A stretch of 39,369 bases of DNA from Fidelibacterota bacterium (GTDB taxonomy: Bacteria; Fidelibacterota; Marinisomatia; Marinisomatales; TCS56): assembly GCA_013203115.1 (NCBI GenBank), contig JABMQW010000077.1:1-39369 (forward strand), written 5' to 3'. The position numbers were made by a program, and so were the translations under genes. Shown piece after piece: positions 25,735-35,340 of the stretch. The notes beneath the pieces were generated by a model, which saw only the letters and a program-made list of their open reading frames with translations, ran no database searches and was not told where the DNA came from. The stretch's first letter is position 1. Each line of letters starts with the position of its first letter.

Positions 25735-26496
25735 ATGGGTAGGGTACTTAAAAAATATGAGAATGAATTGCACAAGCGTTGTATTGGTGTTTTTAAAGCA
25801 AATATTCTTGAAGGACGGTTAGGTTTAGCGAATCTAAAGTTCCACCCTAATGGAAATGTAAAACCATTTTATGGACTGACCTGTATCGCCTGGGTCGATA
25901 AAAGATCGGATTTATATCAAAAATTAGGTGATTTACAAAAAATATTCAGAAAACTGTTTAATAAAGTGCAGTTGGGGCATATTTTCAGTTTTTTGGCTCC
26001 CGAATCTTTTCACATGACAATCTGTGATATCGAGGCCGGTTCACTTCCTCTTTCAGCCCAGCATATTGTGACCCAGATCGAAAAAGTAAAGCGTGCTTTT
26101 AAGCAGATTAAAACACCATTAATAGTGACTTCCCAAGTCCAAGGTATTGGTTTGGATATCGGTATTACAGCCCTCGTAAGATTCGATTATGAAACTGAAC
26201 TCGTAAAAATTCTTGATATGGAGTGCTTGATTAAACAGTCTGCCGGCGTCGATGTCAGAAATTTTACCGGACATATCAACCTGGCTTATTTTGTTCAACA
26301 GCCCGGAACAAATATTAAACTGATCAAGGAAATACTGCTTCCATATGATAATAGGGCTATCAGTGATTTTTCTTTTGCCAAGTTTGATCTCGTCTATTTT
26401 ACTGACATGAATACTTATCAGCCGATATTGACACTCGACTTGTGGGATGGTAAGCTGATACACCATCAGAATGAACAAGAAGGATTTAGTTATTAA
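25735..26496 (+). CDS. 2H phosphoesterase superfamily-like protein (DUF1868-like)
   Basis: 253 residues from ATG 25735, which has AGGGA 6 bases upstream; ATG 25729 would add two residues. No signal peptide. The sequence has the two-lobed pattern of 2H (LigT-like) phosphoesterases: VKPFYGLTCIAWVD, then PESFHMTICDIEAG with an H-x-T motif at His93, and FTGHINLAYFV with His180. In the usual H-x-T/S motif the second position reads HIT; here it is H-I-N, so one active-site hydroxyl is replaced by an amide. Known 2H enzymes open cyclic phosphates or 2'-5' linkages in RNA or nucleotide substrates; DUF1868 members are poorly characterised. Why one sits in a glycoside operon is unknown; processing of a cyclic phosphate sugar ester is conceivable but speculative. 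Confidence 0.65.
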   Translation: MGRVLKKYENELHKRCIGVFKANILEGRLGLANLKFHPNGNVKPFYGLTCIAWVDKRSDLYQKLGDLQKIFRKLFNKVQLGHIFSFLAPESFHMTICDIEAGSLPLSAQHIVTQIEKVKRAFKQIKTPLIVTSQVQGIGLDIGITALVRFDYETELVKILDMECLIKQSAGVDVRNFTGHINLAYFVQQPGTNIKLIKEILLPYDNRAISDFSFAKFDLVYFTDMNTYQPILTLDLWDGKLIHHQNEQEGFSY

Positions 26497-26529
26497 TTTG
26501 ACACAGGCTGTGAAGTCAATGATATTCCA

Positions 26530-28101
26530 ATGGCAAATAAGGGAACCTCGACAATGGATTTGATCACTAAATATATGAAAGTAAATATCCCCACCAAATC
26601 AATGATCGTTGTTGATTTAAGCCGGGATAGGATGGATGGACAAATTGCGGCCTGCATTCTGCAAGGGATCGTCAACCGGGACGATGAAAATAAAATCTAT
26701 GTTACCAATACTTATTGTTATGATAATAAACGGGGTGGAGCGACTCAGATTCAGATTGCCGAACGGTATATCGAAACGCTTTTTGCCGATATTCCGGTGG
26801 AACGACTAACTCCGGTGGTTGACCAGGATTGGCCTGGGTTCAAAGCCCTGCTGGAACGCTACACGGACCGGGTTAAGGGTCTGATTATTTGGGATCCCAA
26901 ATTGGAACAGGCTACTATAGAAGCTGCTACCACTGTAGCGGCCCAAACCGATGGATTGGTGGTTTCGCCGGAATTGGCTGCAGCTCTAAGCGATATGAAT
27001 TTCAAAGTCATCCAGGATTTCCGGGAGTTGGCGTTTGAAAATAATTCGCAGTGTCTGGATTGGTTATTGAAAAATTGGTTCGCCGACGCTTGTAAAGAAT
27101 TTGCTTTCACCTGGTCTCATATGACCACAGACGACAGGAGTTGGGGTGCGGCCAATAAGGATTACGTGGTGGCAATGAAATTGTTTACTTACTACCTTGA
27201 TATTTCCGATCCGGAAGAAGCTGCGTTATATGCAAAAGTATTACGGAATTATCCCCAGGGTACCCCGATTTTGGGTTGGACCGATGAACGCTGGGCAGAC
27301 GCCTTGTTTGCCCGATTGGGATATTTTATGGTTCCGTATATTTCAGTTGAAAATCTCACTGTTCATTCTTCCTTTCCATCGACAACAGGACAACAATCCG
27401 AACCCAAACCGGCAGAGGTTGTCTCAAATGGCGTTTATATCAGCATGTTTGTAGCCGACGGAGATAATCTGCTGCATTCCATGGTTTACGAACCGGATAT
27501 AATTATGACCAGTGCTTCATATAATAAAATATCCATGACCTGGATTATTAATCCGGGGCTGGTCGATCTGTCGCCCCGCCTATTTGACTGGTATTTCAAC
27601 AATCTTGGCAATCAGGAAATGGGAGCCATGCTCAGCGACGGTCACCCGCACAGTGACAGGTATCTTGCCTTTAAACGATATTGTAATTTCTGTGATTATT
27701 ATTTAGAAAAATCCGGAATGTTCACCCTCAAGCAAATGGAGGAATCTGAGGCAGTTGGCTGGAATGTCCAACCATATGTTATGAACAGTGGGTATGCCGG
27801 AACCTGTGCGAAGGGGATCGGAGAGTATGAATATCATATGGACGATGAAACATTTCATATTGGAAGTATTAAGCTTAATAATGCTCAAACGATAAGAAAA
27901 TTAGTCCAGGCTGCACATCGGCCGGAGCCTTTGTTTTTAAATATATTTTGTGGCACTGCTGTGGAAGATTTGCCCCAAAAAGTGAATGATATTGCCAATG
28001 AATTACTGCAATCGGAAAATGCGGATGATGTTCGCTATTTCTTTCTGCGAAGTATGGATCTGGCTGCTACTTACCGGGTTTGGAAAGGTTTGCCAGTTTA
28101 A
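26530..28101 (+). CDS. GxGYxYP-like protein (putative glycoside hydrolase related)
   Basis: 523 residues from ATG 26530; ATG 26554 is an equally possible start. No signal peptide. The N-terminal half (MIVVDLSRDRMDGQIAACIL, QGIVNRDDENKIYV, WTDERWADALFARLGYFMVP) and a central VADGDNLLHSM motif (Asp310, Asp312, Asn313) followed by SMTWIINPGLVDLSPRLFDW resemble the GxGYxYP family, which has been suggested to contain glycoside hydrolases. The name-giving G-x-G-Y-x-Y-P motif is not seen at the expected place; AMLSDGHPHSDRY stands there instead. It is the last gene of the sugar locus before a 188-base gap. A role in metabolism of the imported glycoside is inferred from position; the reaction is unknown. 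Confidence 0.65.
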   Translation: MANKGTSTMDLITKYMKVNIPTKSMIVVDLSRDRMDGQIAACILQGIVNRDDENKIYVTNTYCYDNKRGGATQIQIAERYIETLFADIPVERLTPVVDQDWPGFKALLERYTDRVKGLIIWDPKLEQATIEAATTVAAQTDGLVVSPELAAALSDMNFKVIQDFRELAFENNSQCLDWLLKNWFADACKEFAFTWSHMTTDDRSWGAANKDYVVAMKLFTYYLDISDPEEAALYAKVLRNYPQGTPILGWTDERWADALFARLGYFMVPYISVENLTVHSSFPSTTGQQSEPKPAEVVSNGVYISMFVADGDNLLHSMVYEPDIIMTSASYNKISMTWIINPGLVDLSPRLFDWYFNNLGNQEMGAMLSDGHPHSDRYLAFKRYCNFCDYYLEKSGMFTLKQMEESEAVGWNVQPYVMNSGYAGTCAKGIGEYEYHMDDETFHIGSIKLNNAQTIRKLVQAAHRPEPLFLNIFCGTAVEDLPQKVNDIANELLQSENADDVRYFFLRSMDLAATYRVWKGLPV

Positions 28102-28289
28102 AATTCCCGCAGACGGAAATCCACAGGATTTTCCAGGGACGAAACCTGAATCCGTGGGGCTCCATAAATGTTCTCCGAAATTAGTGGCTTTGCTCACATA
28201 ATTCCACATCAATCCGAATGAGTCGCTGAAATTACTTGTCTCCCGTCGGGAATTCGGCTATGTTCGGCGGCATTATTTTTGGTAATATT
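28102..28289. other. Intergenic gap without a convincing gene
   Basis: 188 bases between the GxGYxYP-like gene and rdgB. It holds an imperfect hairpin at 28115-28134 (GGAAATCC / GGATTTTCC, one bulge, 3-base loop) without a T-run, and an 11-base palindrome TCCCGTCGGGA at 28241-28251. No tRNA-like cloverleaf or convincing short ORF was recognised. A TTG-initiated in-frame extension of rdgB (from 28236) runs into this gap but adds residues atypical of the family. A promoter for rdgB-sprA probably lies here, though no clear -10/-35 pair could be picked out. Confidence 0.5.
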
Positions 28290-28901
28290 ATGCAAATTGT
28301 ACTGGCTACGCATAACAAACATAAAATTGTGGAATTCACCCAAGCCCTCCGGGACTTCGACCACCAGGTTTTGAGTCTGTCTGATTTCCCCCAAGTAGGG
28401 GAGATCAATGAGACTGGCGCGACCCTGTTGGAAAATTCACTGCTAAAGGCACGGACTGTTCATAAGCTTACCGGATTACCGGCTATTGCTGATGATACCG
28501 GCCTGGAAATTGATGCACTGGCTGGTGCCCCTGGCGTCTATTCCGCCCGCTGGGCGGGGTTAGGAGCAACCTATGACGATAATAACCGCCGCCTGTTGAC
28601 CGAATTGTCTAATATTCCCGAAGAAAAACGTACCGCCCGCTTCCGCTGTATAATTTCCTATGTGGATGAAAAACTGGAACTATGGACCGAAGGTACAGTT
28701 GAAGGAGTAATTCTGAAGCAACAACGGGGGACGGGTGGATTCGGCTATGATCCTGTCTTCTTTGTTCCCGAGCTGGAAAAAACCCTGGCACAATTATCTA
28801 CTGAAGAGAAAAACCGCATAAGTCACCGTGGACTTGCTATTCTAAATTTCTGTAAACTATTCCGTGATAAAATTCAACCAAAATATAAACTTAAGGAGTA
28901 A
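28290..28901 (+). CDS. rdgB: XTP/dITP pyrophosphatase (RdgB/HAM1 family)
   Basis: 203 residues from ATG 28290; an upstream in-frame TTG at 28236 gives an 18-residue extension not expected in the family, while MQIVLATHNKHKIVEF is the canonical N-terminus. Diagnostic motifs are present: ATHNKHK (6-12), ENSLLKA, ADDTGLEIDALAGAPGVYSA, GTGGFGYDPVF and the late SHRG. The enzyme hydrolyses non-canonical purine nucleoside triphosphates (XTP, dITP) to the monophosphate and pyrophosphate in the cytoplasm, preventing misincorporation. It is a housekeeping gene between the sugar locus and sprA and marks a functional boundary. Nothing suggests truncation or loss of activity. Confidence 0.96.
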   Translation: MQIVLATHNKHKIVEFTQALRDFDHQVLSLSDFPQVGEINETGATLLENSLLKARTVHKLTGLPAIADDTGLEIDALAGAPGVYSARWAGLGATYDDNNRRLLTELSNIPEEKRTARFRCIISYVDEKLELWTEGTVEGVILKQQRGTGGFGYDPVFFVPELEKTLAQLSTEEKNRISHRGLAILNFCKLFRDKIQPKYKLKE

Positions 28902-28972
28902 AATTTAGACCCACCGCTACCAGTTTGTCGTAAATAATAAAGGTTGATTTAATCGTAATTAACGGAATCCCG

Positions 28973-31900
28973 TTGAAAATATATCGGATTACCGCCAAAT
29001 TGGTTATGCTGATTCTGGCAGGGACCAGTATGCCCGTGGGTCAGGATGTTGATACAACTCAGATCGAGCCACCGGTGCACCTGATTCAGTCGCCCTTTAT
29101 TGTCGATGCTTTTCCCGCGCTGCCGCTTCCAATCGGGTTGATCGGGGATACTTTAATTAAACCGATTGGACTATTTGATCTGCCGTTTACAAAGACCGAA
29201 ACCAGGGTCGAGATTGCTGAAGATTGGAGCACTATCACGATCACGGAAATATCCGACGGTAATATATACAAGCTACCATTCACTGCCAGCCTGGATTGGT
29301 ATGTTCAAGCCATGCTGCAGCGCAATCGGCGGGTCAAATTTATCGAAACCATGCAGGGTGTTACCAAACCAGCCAGTCAACAGCCCGGTAAGCGGCGGTC
29401 CGGAAAATCGATTGAAGTGGTCGGTGTAGATGTAGGCGACTTTGGGCGCGTTTCCCTGCGGGTACGGGGAAATGTCAATATTTCTGGTAAAATGGTCTTT
29501 CAGGATCAGCAGTTGATTCATTCAAATATCAATGAAGCCCAGAATACCCACATCGAATTTGACCAAAAACAGAATCTGAATATTGAAGGGAAAATCGGCG
29601 ACCGGATCACGGTGTTGATGGATCAGGACTCCGAACGGGACTTTGACTGGGAAAATAATATACGGATTTCTTATAAAGGTGAAGAGGATGAAATTCTGCA
29701 GAGTGTGGAAGCCGGGAATATCTCCCTGTCTTTACCGGCTACTCAATTTGTGACTTTTTCGGGAAAAAATAAAGGACTGTTCGGTTTAAAAGCCACTTCA
29801 AAATTGGGACCGGTAGATATTACTACCATTGCCTCAATCGAACAGACCCGCAAGGAAAAGCAAAAATTCGAAGGCTCCAACGAATCCACTACCCAGCAGA
29901 TACAGGATTATAATTTTCTCAAGTACCGCTATTTCTTTATTCACAAATGGTATCGAAATGGTTATAATACTTTCGGAATAAACTCATTTTATCCACTGGA
30001 TAATGAAGGTCGACACTATCTGAATCTGGTAGTGGTAAAAGATTTTGAATTATATAAATCAGTAAGCGGTAAAACTCCGGGTAATATTCAAGGCGTGGCT
30101 TATGTTAATCCTGATAGTATCGAAAGTTATTCTGAAGATTTGGAGGAAACTAACTTTATTCGCCTGGAACGGGATGAAGAATATTATATCAATGAAGACT
30201 TGGGCTATATACGAATGCGGTCTACGGTTTCTGATGCCATACTTGGGTGTACATTTAATATTATTGAGGTTGTCAGCGGGGATACGATAAAATCTATTGG
30301 TACCGTACCAGTGGAGGGTGATTCAATCGGATTGCAATTACAACTTATTAAGCCAAGATCTCACTTCTCCCCGGGAAAGCCTTCTTGGGATCTGATGTTT
30401 AAAAACGTATATTTTCTGGGTACGGCTAATATCAATACAGAAGGTTTTGCAGTGCGGATTATGGACGATCGCGCACAACCGGCCAGTGAGCGCGATGCTG
30501 ACGGAACTTCGTATCTTACCCATTTTGGACTGGATTTAAAAAATGAAAGCGGTGTTTTAGAGCCGGATGAAATAATTGATATTGCTAATCCAAATTTAAT
30601 TAATCTAACTTACGGGGAATTGATTTTTCCTAACTATCTGCCTTTTGTACATTCCGATAGTTTGGAAGGTGGCTCCAATGTTGATGCTCTGAGTGGACAA
30701 CTCGGTTCTGGTATTATGTACTTATCAACAATTGATAGTGATATTCGCAAGGACAAGCGTTTCATTATCGAAGTCGATTATACTAACCAGGCCAGTAATA
30801 TCAGGTTGGGTTTTATGGTGGTAGAAGGCAGTGAAGAAGTCAAGCTGAACGGACTGACGCTCCAGCGTGGAATTGATTACCAGATCGATTATTTTGGCGG
30901 AACGCTGGTATTTCTGAATGAAGATGCTCTGGCACCTAATGCCAACCTGGAAGTTCTTTATGAAAAGCACGAATTGGTTTCATTCGATAAAAAGACGATT
31001 GTTGGTACCCGGGCTCAGATGGACCTGGGGCAGAATTCATTCATAGGTGCTACAGCCCTGTATTATAACCAGTCCGTATTGAATGAAAAAATCGAGGTCG
31101 GATATGAGCCGACCCGTAATTTCATTTGGGATTTGAATGGTCGCTATCAGGCTAACTTGGAAGGTGTTACTCGTTTTCTGGACCGTCTTCCCCTGATTGA
31201 AACGGAAAAAATAACCACATTTTCCATGGAAGGCGAATTTGCCCAGGTACTGCCCAATCCAAATCCGATCAATAATAAAGCAACCGGTGATCCCAGTGGT
31301 GTTGCTTATATAGATGATTTTGAGGGCGCCAAGCGGACCACCGCCCCGCAGATATTGCAACGTTTCTGGAAACCGTCTTCTGCTCCAATGGATCCAATCA
31401 CTGAAGTTCCTTTAAAGCAGGCCAATCGGGCCAAGCTGTTCTGGTTTACTCCTTATGTGCCGGTCAGTACAAAAAATATCTGGCCCAACCAGTCCACTTC
31501 AACCCGGGCACAAAATGAGACCACCAATATTCTCTGGCTGGATTTTTCAAAGTATGAATACCAGTCGGATACAACCAATGATTCGGTCTGGGCCGGCATT
31601 ATCAGCTCCTTTTACAGTGGCGATCACGACCAGACCCGCAGTAAATTTTTTGAGATCTGGCTGCGCGGCGCGGAAGGCCGGCTGACAGTCGACCTGGGGC
31701 GGATCAGTGAGGACTGGAACGGCAACGGCGTTCTGGATACTGAAGACCAGCCGGAAGCGGGTTTTACCCTGGGAAATGGTTTCCTTGAAGATAATGAGGA
31801 CGTAGGTCTGGACGGCTGCCCCGATGAATTTGAGGACGGATGGGGCGGTTGCCTGGACTCCCTGACCTTCCTGGAATATTATAATGCCGGTGATACGATC

Positions 31901-34900
31901 CACATCAATCACCGGGTGTTCGATACTGACGATCCCAACGGTGATAACTGGGCCAAGTATACTGGTGGCGGTATCGGTAAATCCAACGGTCCCGATCAGG
32001 TTAACGGTACCGAAGGCAACCGGCGCCAGGAAGGGGGTATTTACCCAGACACGGAAGATCTCGACGGTTCTGGCTTCCTGGACCGGGTCAATGATTATTT
32101 CACCAAATCTTTCGAGCTCAGCAAAACATCAGGGGACGTCGAATATGTGGCCGGCGAAACTGTGAAGGATGGTGGCCTCACCGGCTGGAGGTTGTACCGG
32201 ATTCCCCTGAGCCATTTTACTCGAGCCAAGGCCGAAGGTATCATTGACTGGAATGATATCCGGAATATACGTATGACGATCACTGAAGTTGAATCAAATG
32301 CCACCTTACAGATCGCTAAAATTGAATTAGTTGGTAATGAATGGATCGAGCTGGGCGTCAGCAGCGATACCACCGGTTTTGTAAAGGATGACAGTGTTTT
32401 TGCCATTACAATCATTAATACAGAAGATAATGCGACAGAATATGAACCCCCTAAGGGTGTAGAGGGTGAATATGATCGCATCAACCAAATTCGTTCTAAG
32501 GAACAATCGCTGGTTCTTAAATTTAATAATTTAAAGGGCTATCACCAGGGTGCAGCGGAAAAAACACTCTTCGAATTGGGTGGTAAACGTGCTCAGAGTT
32601 ATCTGACCTATGACCGGATGAAAATGTTTATCTACGGCAATAGTTCCAGAATTTGGGAAGATGATACGGATGTGGAATTTTTCATGCGTTTCGGAAAAGG
32701 AGATGCTTATTATGAAATCACACAACCAGTATATGAAGGTTGGGATGAATCTAACGGTCGAAACTCAATTGATCTGGACCTGGAATGGCTGACGGCATTG
32801 AAGCTGGCAAATGTTTCTAATGTAAATAAAATCAGGCCAACCGATACCTTGAAAGTGTGGGATAATAAACGGGAGTACATTTTTCGAGATGCCAATCGTG
32901 ATCCGACTGGTAAAAGGATAGTAATACAAGGTACTCCGGCCATTTCTCGAATCCAGTATATCAGGGTTGGTATCAGGAATACATCGGCCGATTCAATTTC
33001 AGGTGAAGTGTGGCTTGATGAATTACGCATGAGCGGCGTAAAAAAAGATCGTGGCGTTGCCATGCGTATTCAAGGTAAGCTGAACCTGGCGGACATTGGT
33101 AACATTGCCATAGCATACAGCCGCAGGGATGCCGATTTTCACATCCTGCAGGAACGTTTGGGCTCAAATAGCACCAGCGAAGATTTCAGGATAAATGCCA
33201 GCCTGACATTGAGTAAGTTTTTACCCCACTCATGGGGTTTGAAAATTCCGTTTAGTATGGCCTATTCTAATAGTATCAAGCAACCAAAATATCACCCACA
33301 GAATGAGGATATATTAGTTACCAGCGGTAATGTAGCCGATTCAATTTTAACGATCAATAACTCTGTCAATTTTAGTACTTCGGTGTCAAAAACTACTAAA
33401 TCAGAACGTAAACTGATTAAATATACTCTAGATCGGATCAATACTAATTTCAGCGCTAAACGCAGTGTTTCTTCCAGTTTTCAGATTGCTGAAAACCTGA
33501 ATGAAAATTATTCTGGCAAGCTATCCTACTCCCTGCCATTCGGAAAGGATAATTTTATATCACCATTCAAATGGTTGGGAAAAGTACCATTGATAGGTCC
33601 GAAACTGGGTGGTTTTCATTTATATTATTTGCCAGTCACGATTAATGCCAATATGAGTTTCAAAGAATCGCTTTCACAAAAAACACCACGGATTGGAAAG
33701 AAAACCGAAAATTATAATCTTGGTTTAACACGTAATTACGGACTCGATTATAAACTGACCGAAAATCTGAAATCGATAAAATATAGTCGTAATATTGCAA
33801 GTGATATGGATGATTATCGCGGTTATGTCTGGATGGCTGTCAGGGATCTTGATCCCGGGATTGTTACTAACTCGACTGAAAGCATTTCGGCGGCCTATAC
33901 ACCAGCGGTATTGGAGTGGCTGAGACCTAATTTCAGTTATTCTGCGCAATATCGCTGGAGCAAACCAATCGGCAGTAATATTGACGGCGCTAATATCAGC
34001 ACTGGCTTGAATTTTTCTTCCAGTATGAATTTAAACCCCACTAAGTTATTTGAGTTGGTGTATAAACCAACTACCAAAGCCACTGGACGCAGACCACGCG
34101 GTAACCAGAATAATAATCAGCAGCAAGAGGAGAAAAAACTCCCGCAAAAAGACAACCCGATTTTGAAAAAAATTCATTCCATTGTCAAGAAAATAAATCC
34201 GGTCAATATCAGATATACATCCAATTTAGGCCGCAATGGGAACGGGATTCAGGGAACAGTGCCGGCTGGTTATAAATTTGGCTGGTTGCCGAATCATGGT
34301 TTACCCCATTCACTCCAAGTAGGCTCCAATACAGGGGATTGGAATCATAAACAGGATATATCACTAAGCTCCGGAATAAAGTTAACCAGCTCAATATCGA
34401 CTACCTTTAATTACTCTCAGAACATATCATCCAATATAGGCGGTTCCGGTGGTGAAACGCGCACTCTTAAACGGGATATGTTACCGTATGGTGAACAACT
34501 GGAAGGCAGGATACCTTTTCCTGGTTGGAATCTGCGCTGGAGCGGTTTGCAAAAATTACCGCTCTTGAATAAAATTGCCCGGTCGGTTTCATTGGAACAT
34601 AGTTTCCGAGGTTCTGAAAGCCGTAACTGGCGTATGGAAACCGCCATACCTGACCCTATGCCCTTGTTTAATGTAAATTCATTTATTGACGAATATGGCG
34701 ATAACCAACGATCCTCCAGAATTGATGCCAGTTTTTCCCCCCTACTCAGCCTCACAATGCAGTTAAATAAAGGTATTTCGATGACTACCCGTTTGAACTA
34801 TTCCCGATCAATGGATCAACAGGAAAATGGTCAAACATATAAAGTCGATAAATCTTTATCCAGCAGTGCAAATTACAGCCATAAAGGTGGCCTAACCATT

Positions 34901-35185
34901 CCATTGCCGTTCTTTGATAATGTTGATGTACAGAATAATGTTAATTTCACCTTAAATTTTGACCTTAACGAAAATAGCACCAAGACCAGGAACAACATTG
35001 ACGTCAAATTCACAAAGCCTAAAGAGATTTCCAGTTGGAAAGTAGGGCTGCGAATTTCTTATTCCTTTACTACACGGGTCAGCGGCGGAATCATCTACGA
35101 GTATCGTGAAAGTGACAATTTTACCACCGGCAAAAAGATCGATCGCGACTTTGGTTTCGATGTTAAAATTGCTATTAGCGGATAA
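28973..35185 (+). CDS. sprA: SprA, type IX secretion outer-membrane translocon
   Basis: 2070 residues from a TTG at 28973; the in-frame stop at 28931 allows no ATG or GTG start before it, and KIYRITAKLVMLILAGTSMP is a sensible signal peptide, so TTG is likely. SprA hallmarks: GRVSLRVRGNVNISGKM and QNLNIEGKIGDRITVLMDQD with EDEILQSVEAGNISLSLPAT (about 158-260), the AYIDDFEGAKR motif at about 777-787, Asp-rich NGNGVLDTED...EDVGLDG (about 910-945) and a C-terminal barrel ending GFDVKIAISG. A basic, Gln-rich insert (GNQNNNQQQEEKK) lies at about 1705-1720. SprA forms the giant pore through which T9SS cargo leaves the periplasm, here presumably the sorting-domain proteins encoded in this window. 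It is somewhat shorter than the ~2400 residues usual in Flavobacteria. Other core T9SS genes (gldKLMN) are not in the window. Confidence 0.95.
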   Translation: MKIYRITAKLVMLILAGTSMPVGQDVDTTQIEPPVHLIQSPFIVDAFPALPLPIGLIGDTLIKPIGLFDLPFTKTETRVEIAEDWSTITITEISDGNIYKLPFTASLDWYVQAMLQRNRRVKFIETMQGVTKPASQQPGKRRSGKSIEVVGVDVGDFGRVSLRVRGNVNISGKMVFQDQQLIHSNINEAQNTHIEFDQKQNLNIEGKIGDRITVLMDQDSERDFDWENNIRISYKGEEDEILQSVEAGNISLSLPATQFVTFSGKNKGLFGLKATSKLGPVDITTIASIEQTRKEKQKFEGSNESTTQQIQDYNFLKYRYFFIHKWYRNGYNTFGINSFYPLDNEGRHYLNLVVVKDFELYKSVSGKTPGNIQGVAYVNPDSIESYSEDLEETNFIRLERDEEYYINEDLGYIRMRSTVSDAILGCTFNIIEVVSGDTIKSIGTVPVEGDSIGLQLQLIKPRSHFSPGKPSWDLMFKNVYFLGTANINTEGFAVRIMDDRAQPASERDADGTSYLTHFGLDLKNESGVLEPDEIIDIANPNLINLTYGELIFPNYLPFVHSDSLEGGSNVDALSGQLGSGIMYLSTIDSDIRKDKRFIIEVDYTNQASNIRLGFMVVEGSEEVKLNGLTLQRGIDYQIDYFGGTLVFLNEDALAPNANLEVLYEKHELVSFDKKTIVGTRAQMDLGQNSFIGATALYYNQSVLNEKIEVGYEPTRNFIWDLNGRYQANLEGVTRFLDRLPLIETEKITTFSMEGEFAQVLPNPNPINNKATGDPSGVAYIDDFEGAKRTTAPQILQRFWKPSSAPMDPITEVPLKQANRAKLFWFTPYVPVSTKNIWPNQSTSTRAQNETTNILWLDFSKYEYQSDTTNDSVWAGIISSFYSGDHDQTRSKFFEIWLRGAEGRLTVDLGRISEDWNGNGVLDTEDQPEAGFTLGNGFLEDNEDVGLDGCPDEFEDGWGGCLDSLTFLEYYNAGDTIHINHRVFDTDDPNGDNWAKYTGGGIGKSNGPDQVNGTEGNRRQEGGIYPDTEDLDGSGFLDRVNDYFTKSFELSKTSGDVEYVAGETVKDGGLTGWRLYRIPLSHFTRAKAEGIIDWNDIRNIRMTITEVESNATLQIAKIELVGNEWIELGVSSDTTGFVKDDSVFAITIINTEDNATEYEPPKGVEGEYDRINQIRSKEQSLVLKFNNLKGYHQGAAEKTLFELGGKRAQSYLTYDRMKMFIYGNSSRIWEDDTDVEFFMRFGKGDAYYEITQPVYEGWDESNGRNSIDLDLEWLTALKLANVSNVNKIRPTDTLKVWDNKREYIFRDANRDPTGKRIVIQGTPAISRIQYIRVGIRNTSADSISGEVWLDELRMSGVKKDRGVAMRIQGKLNLADIGNIAIAYSRRDADFHILQERLGSNSTSEDFRINASLTLSKFLPHSWGLKIPFSMAYSNSIKQPKYHPQNEDILVTSGNVADSILTINNSVNFSTSVSKTTKSERKLIKYTLDRINTNFSAKRSVSSSFQIAENLNENYSGKLSYSLPFGKDNFISPFKWLGKVPLIGPKLGGFHLYYLPVTINANMSFKESLSQKTPRIGKKTENYNLGLTRNYGLDYKLTENLKSIKYSRNIASDMDDYRGYVWMAVRDLDPGIVTNSTESISAAYTPAVLEWLRPNFSYSAQYRWSKPIGSNIDGANISTGLNFSSSMNLNPTKLFELVYKPTTKATGRRPRGNQNNNQQQEEKKLPQKDNPILKKIHSIVKKINPVNIRYTSNLGRNGNGIQGTVPAGYKFGWLPNHGLPHSLQVGSNTGDWNHKQDISLSSGIKLTSSISTTFNYSQNISSNIGGSGGETRTLKRDMLPYGEQLEGRIPFPGWNLRWSGLQKLPLLNKIARSVSLEHSFRGSESRNWRMETAIPDPMPLFNVNSFIDEYGDNQRSSRIDASFSPLLSLTMQLNKGISMTTRLNYSRSMDQQENGQTYKVDKSLSSSANYSHKGGLTIPLPFFDNVDVQNNVNFTLNFDLNENSTKTRNNIDVKFTKPKEISSWKVGLRISYSFTTRVSGGIIYEYRESDNFTTGKKIDRDFGFDVKIAISG

Positions 35186-35340
35186 TAGACATGTTGACTG
35201 AGCGTACACAACCATTCATCCCATATATGAAAAACAGGTCTGTAAAGGCACAGATGGAATGTGCATCGGACGAGATAGCGCAACAAAGTTGCTGTGGACC
35301 ACTCAGACCCCGGGTAAAGGTTACGGTTGGAACCAGATCT

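Noticed and set aside
28236-28289. TTG-initiated N-terminal extension of rdgB
   Set aside because: The family starts at the conserved IVLATHNKHK stretch; the extra 18 residues are low-value and lack a good ribosome-binding site.
28102-28289. tRNA or structured RNA in the gap before rdgB
   Set aside because: No cloverleaf arms or T-loop consensus on either strand; only a weak bulged hairpin.
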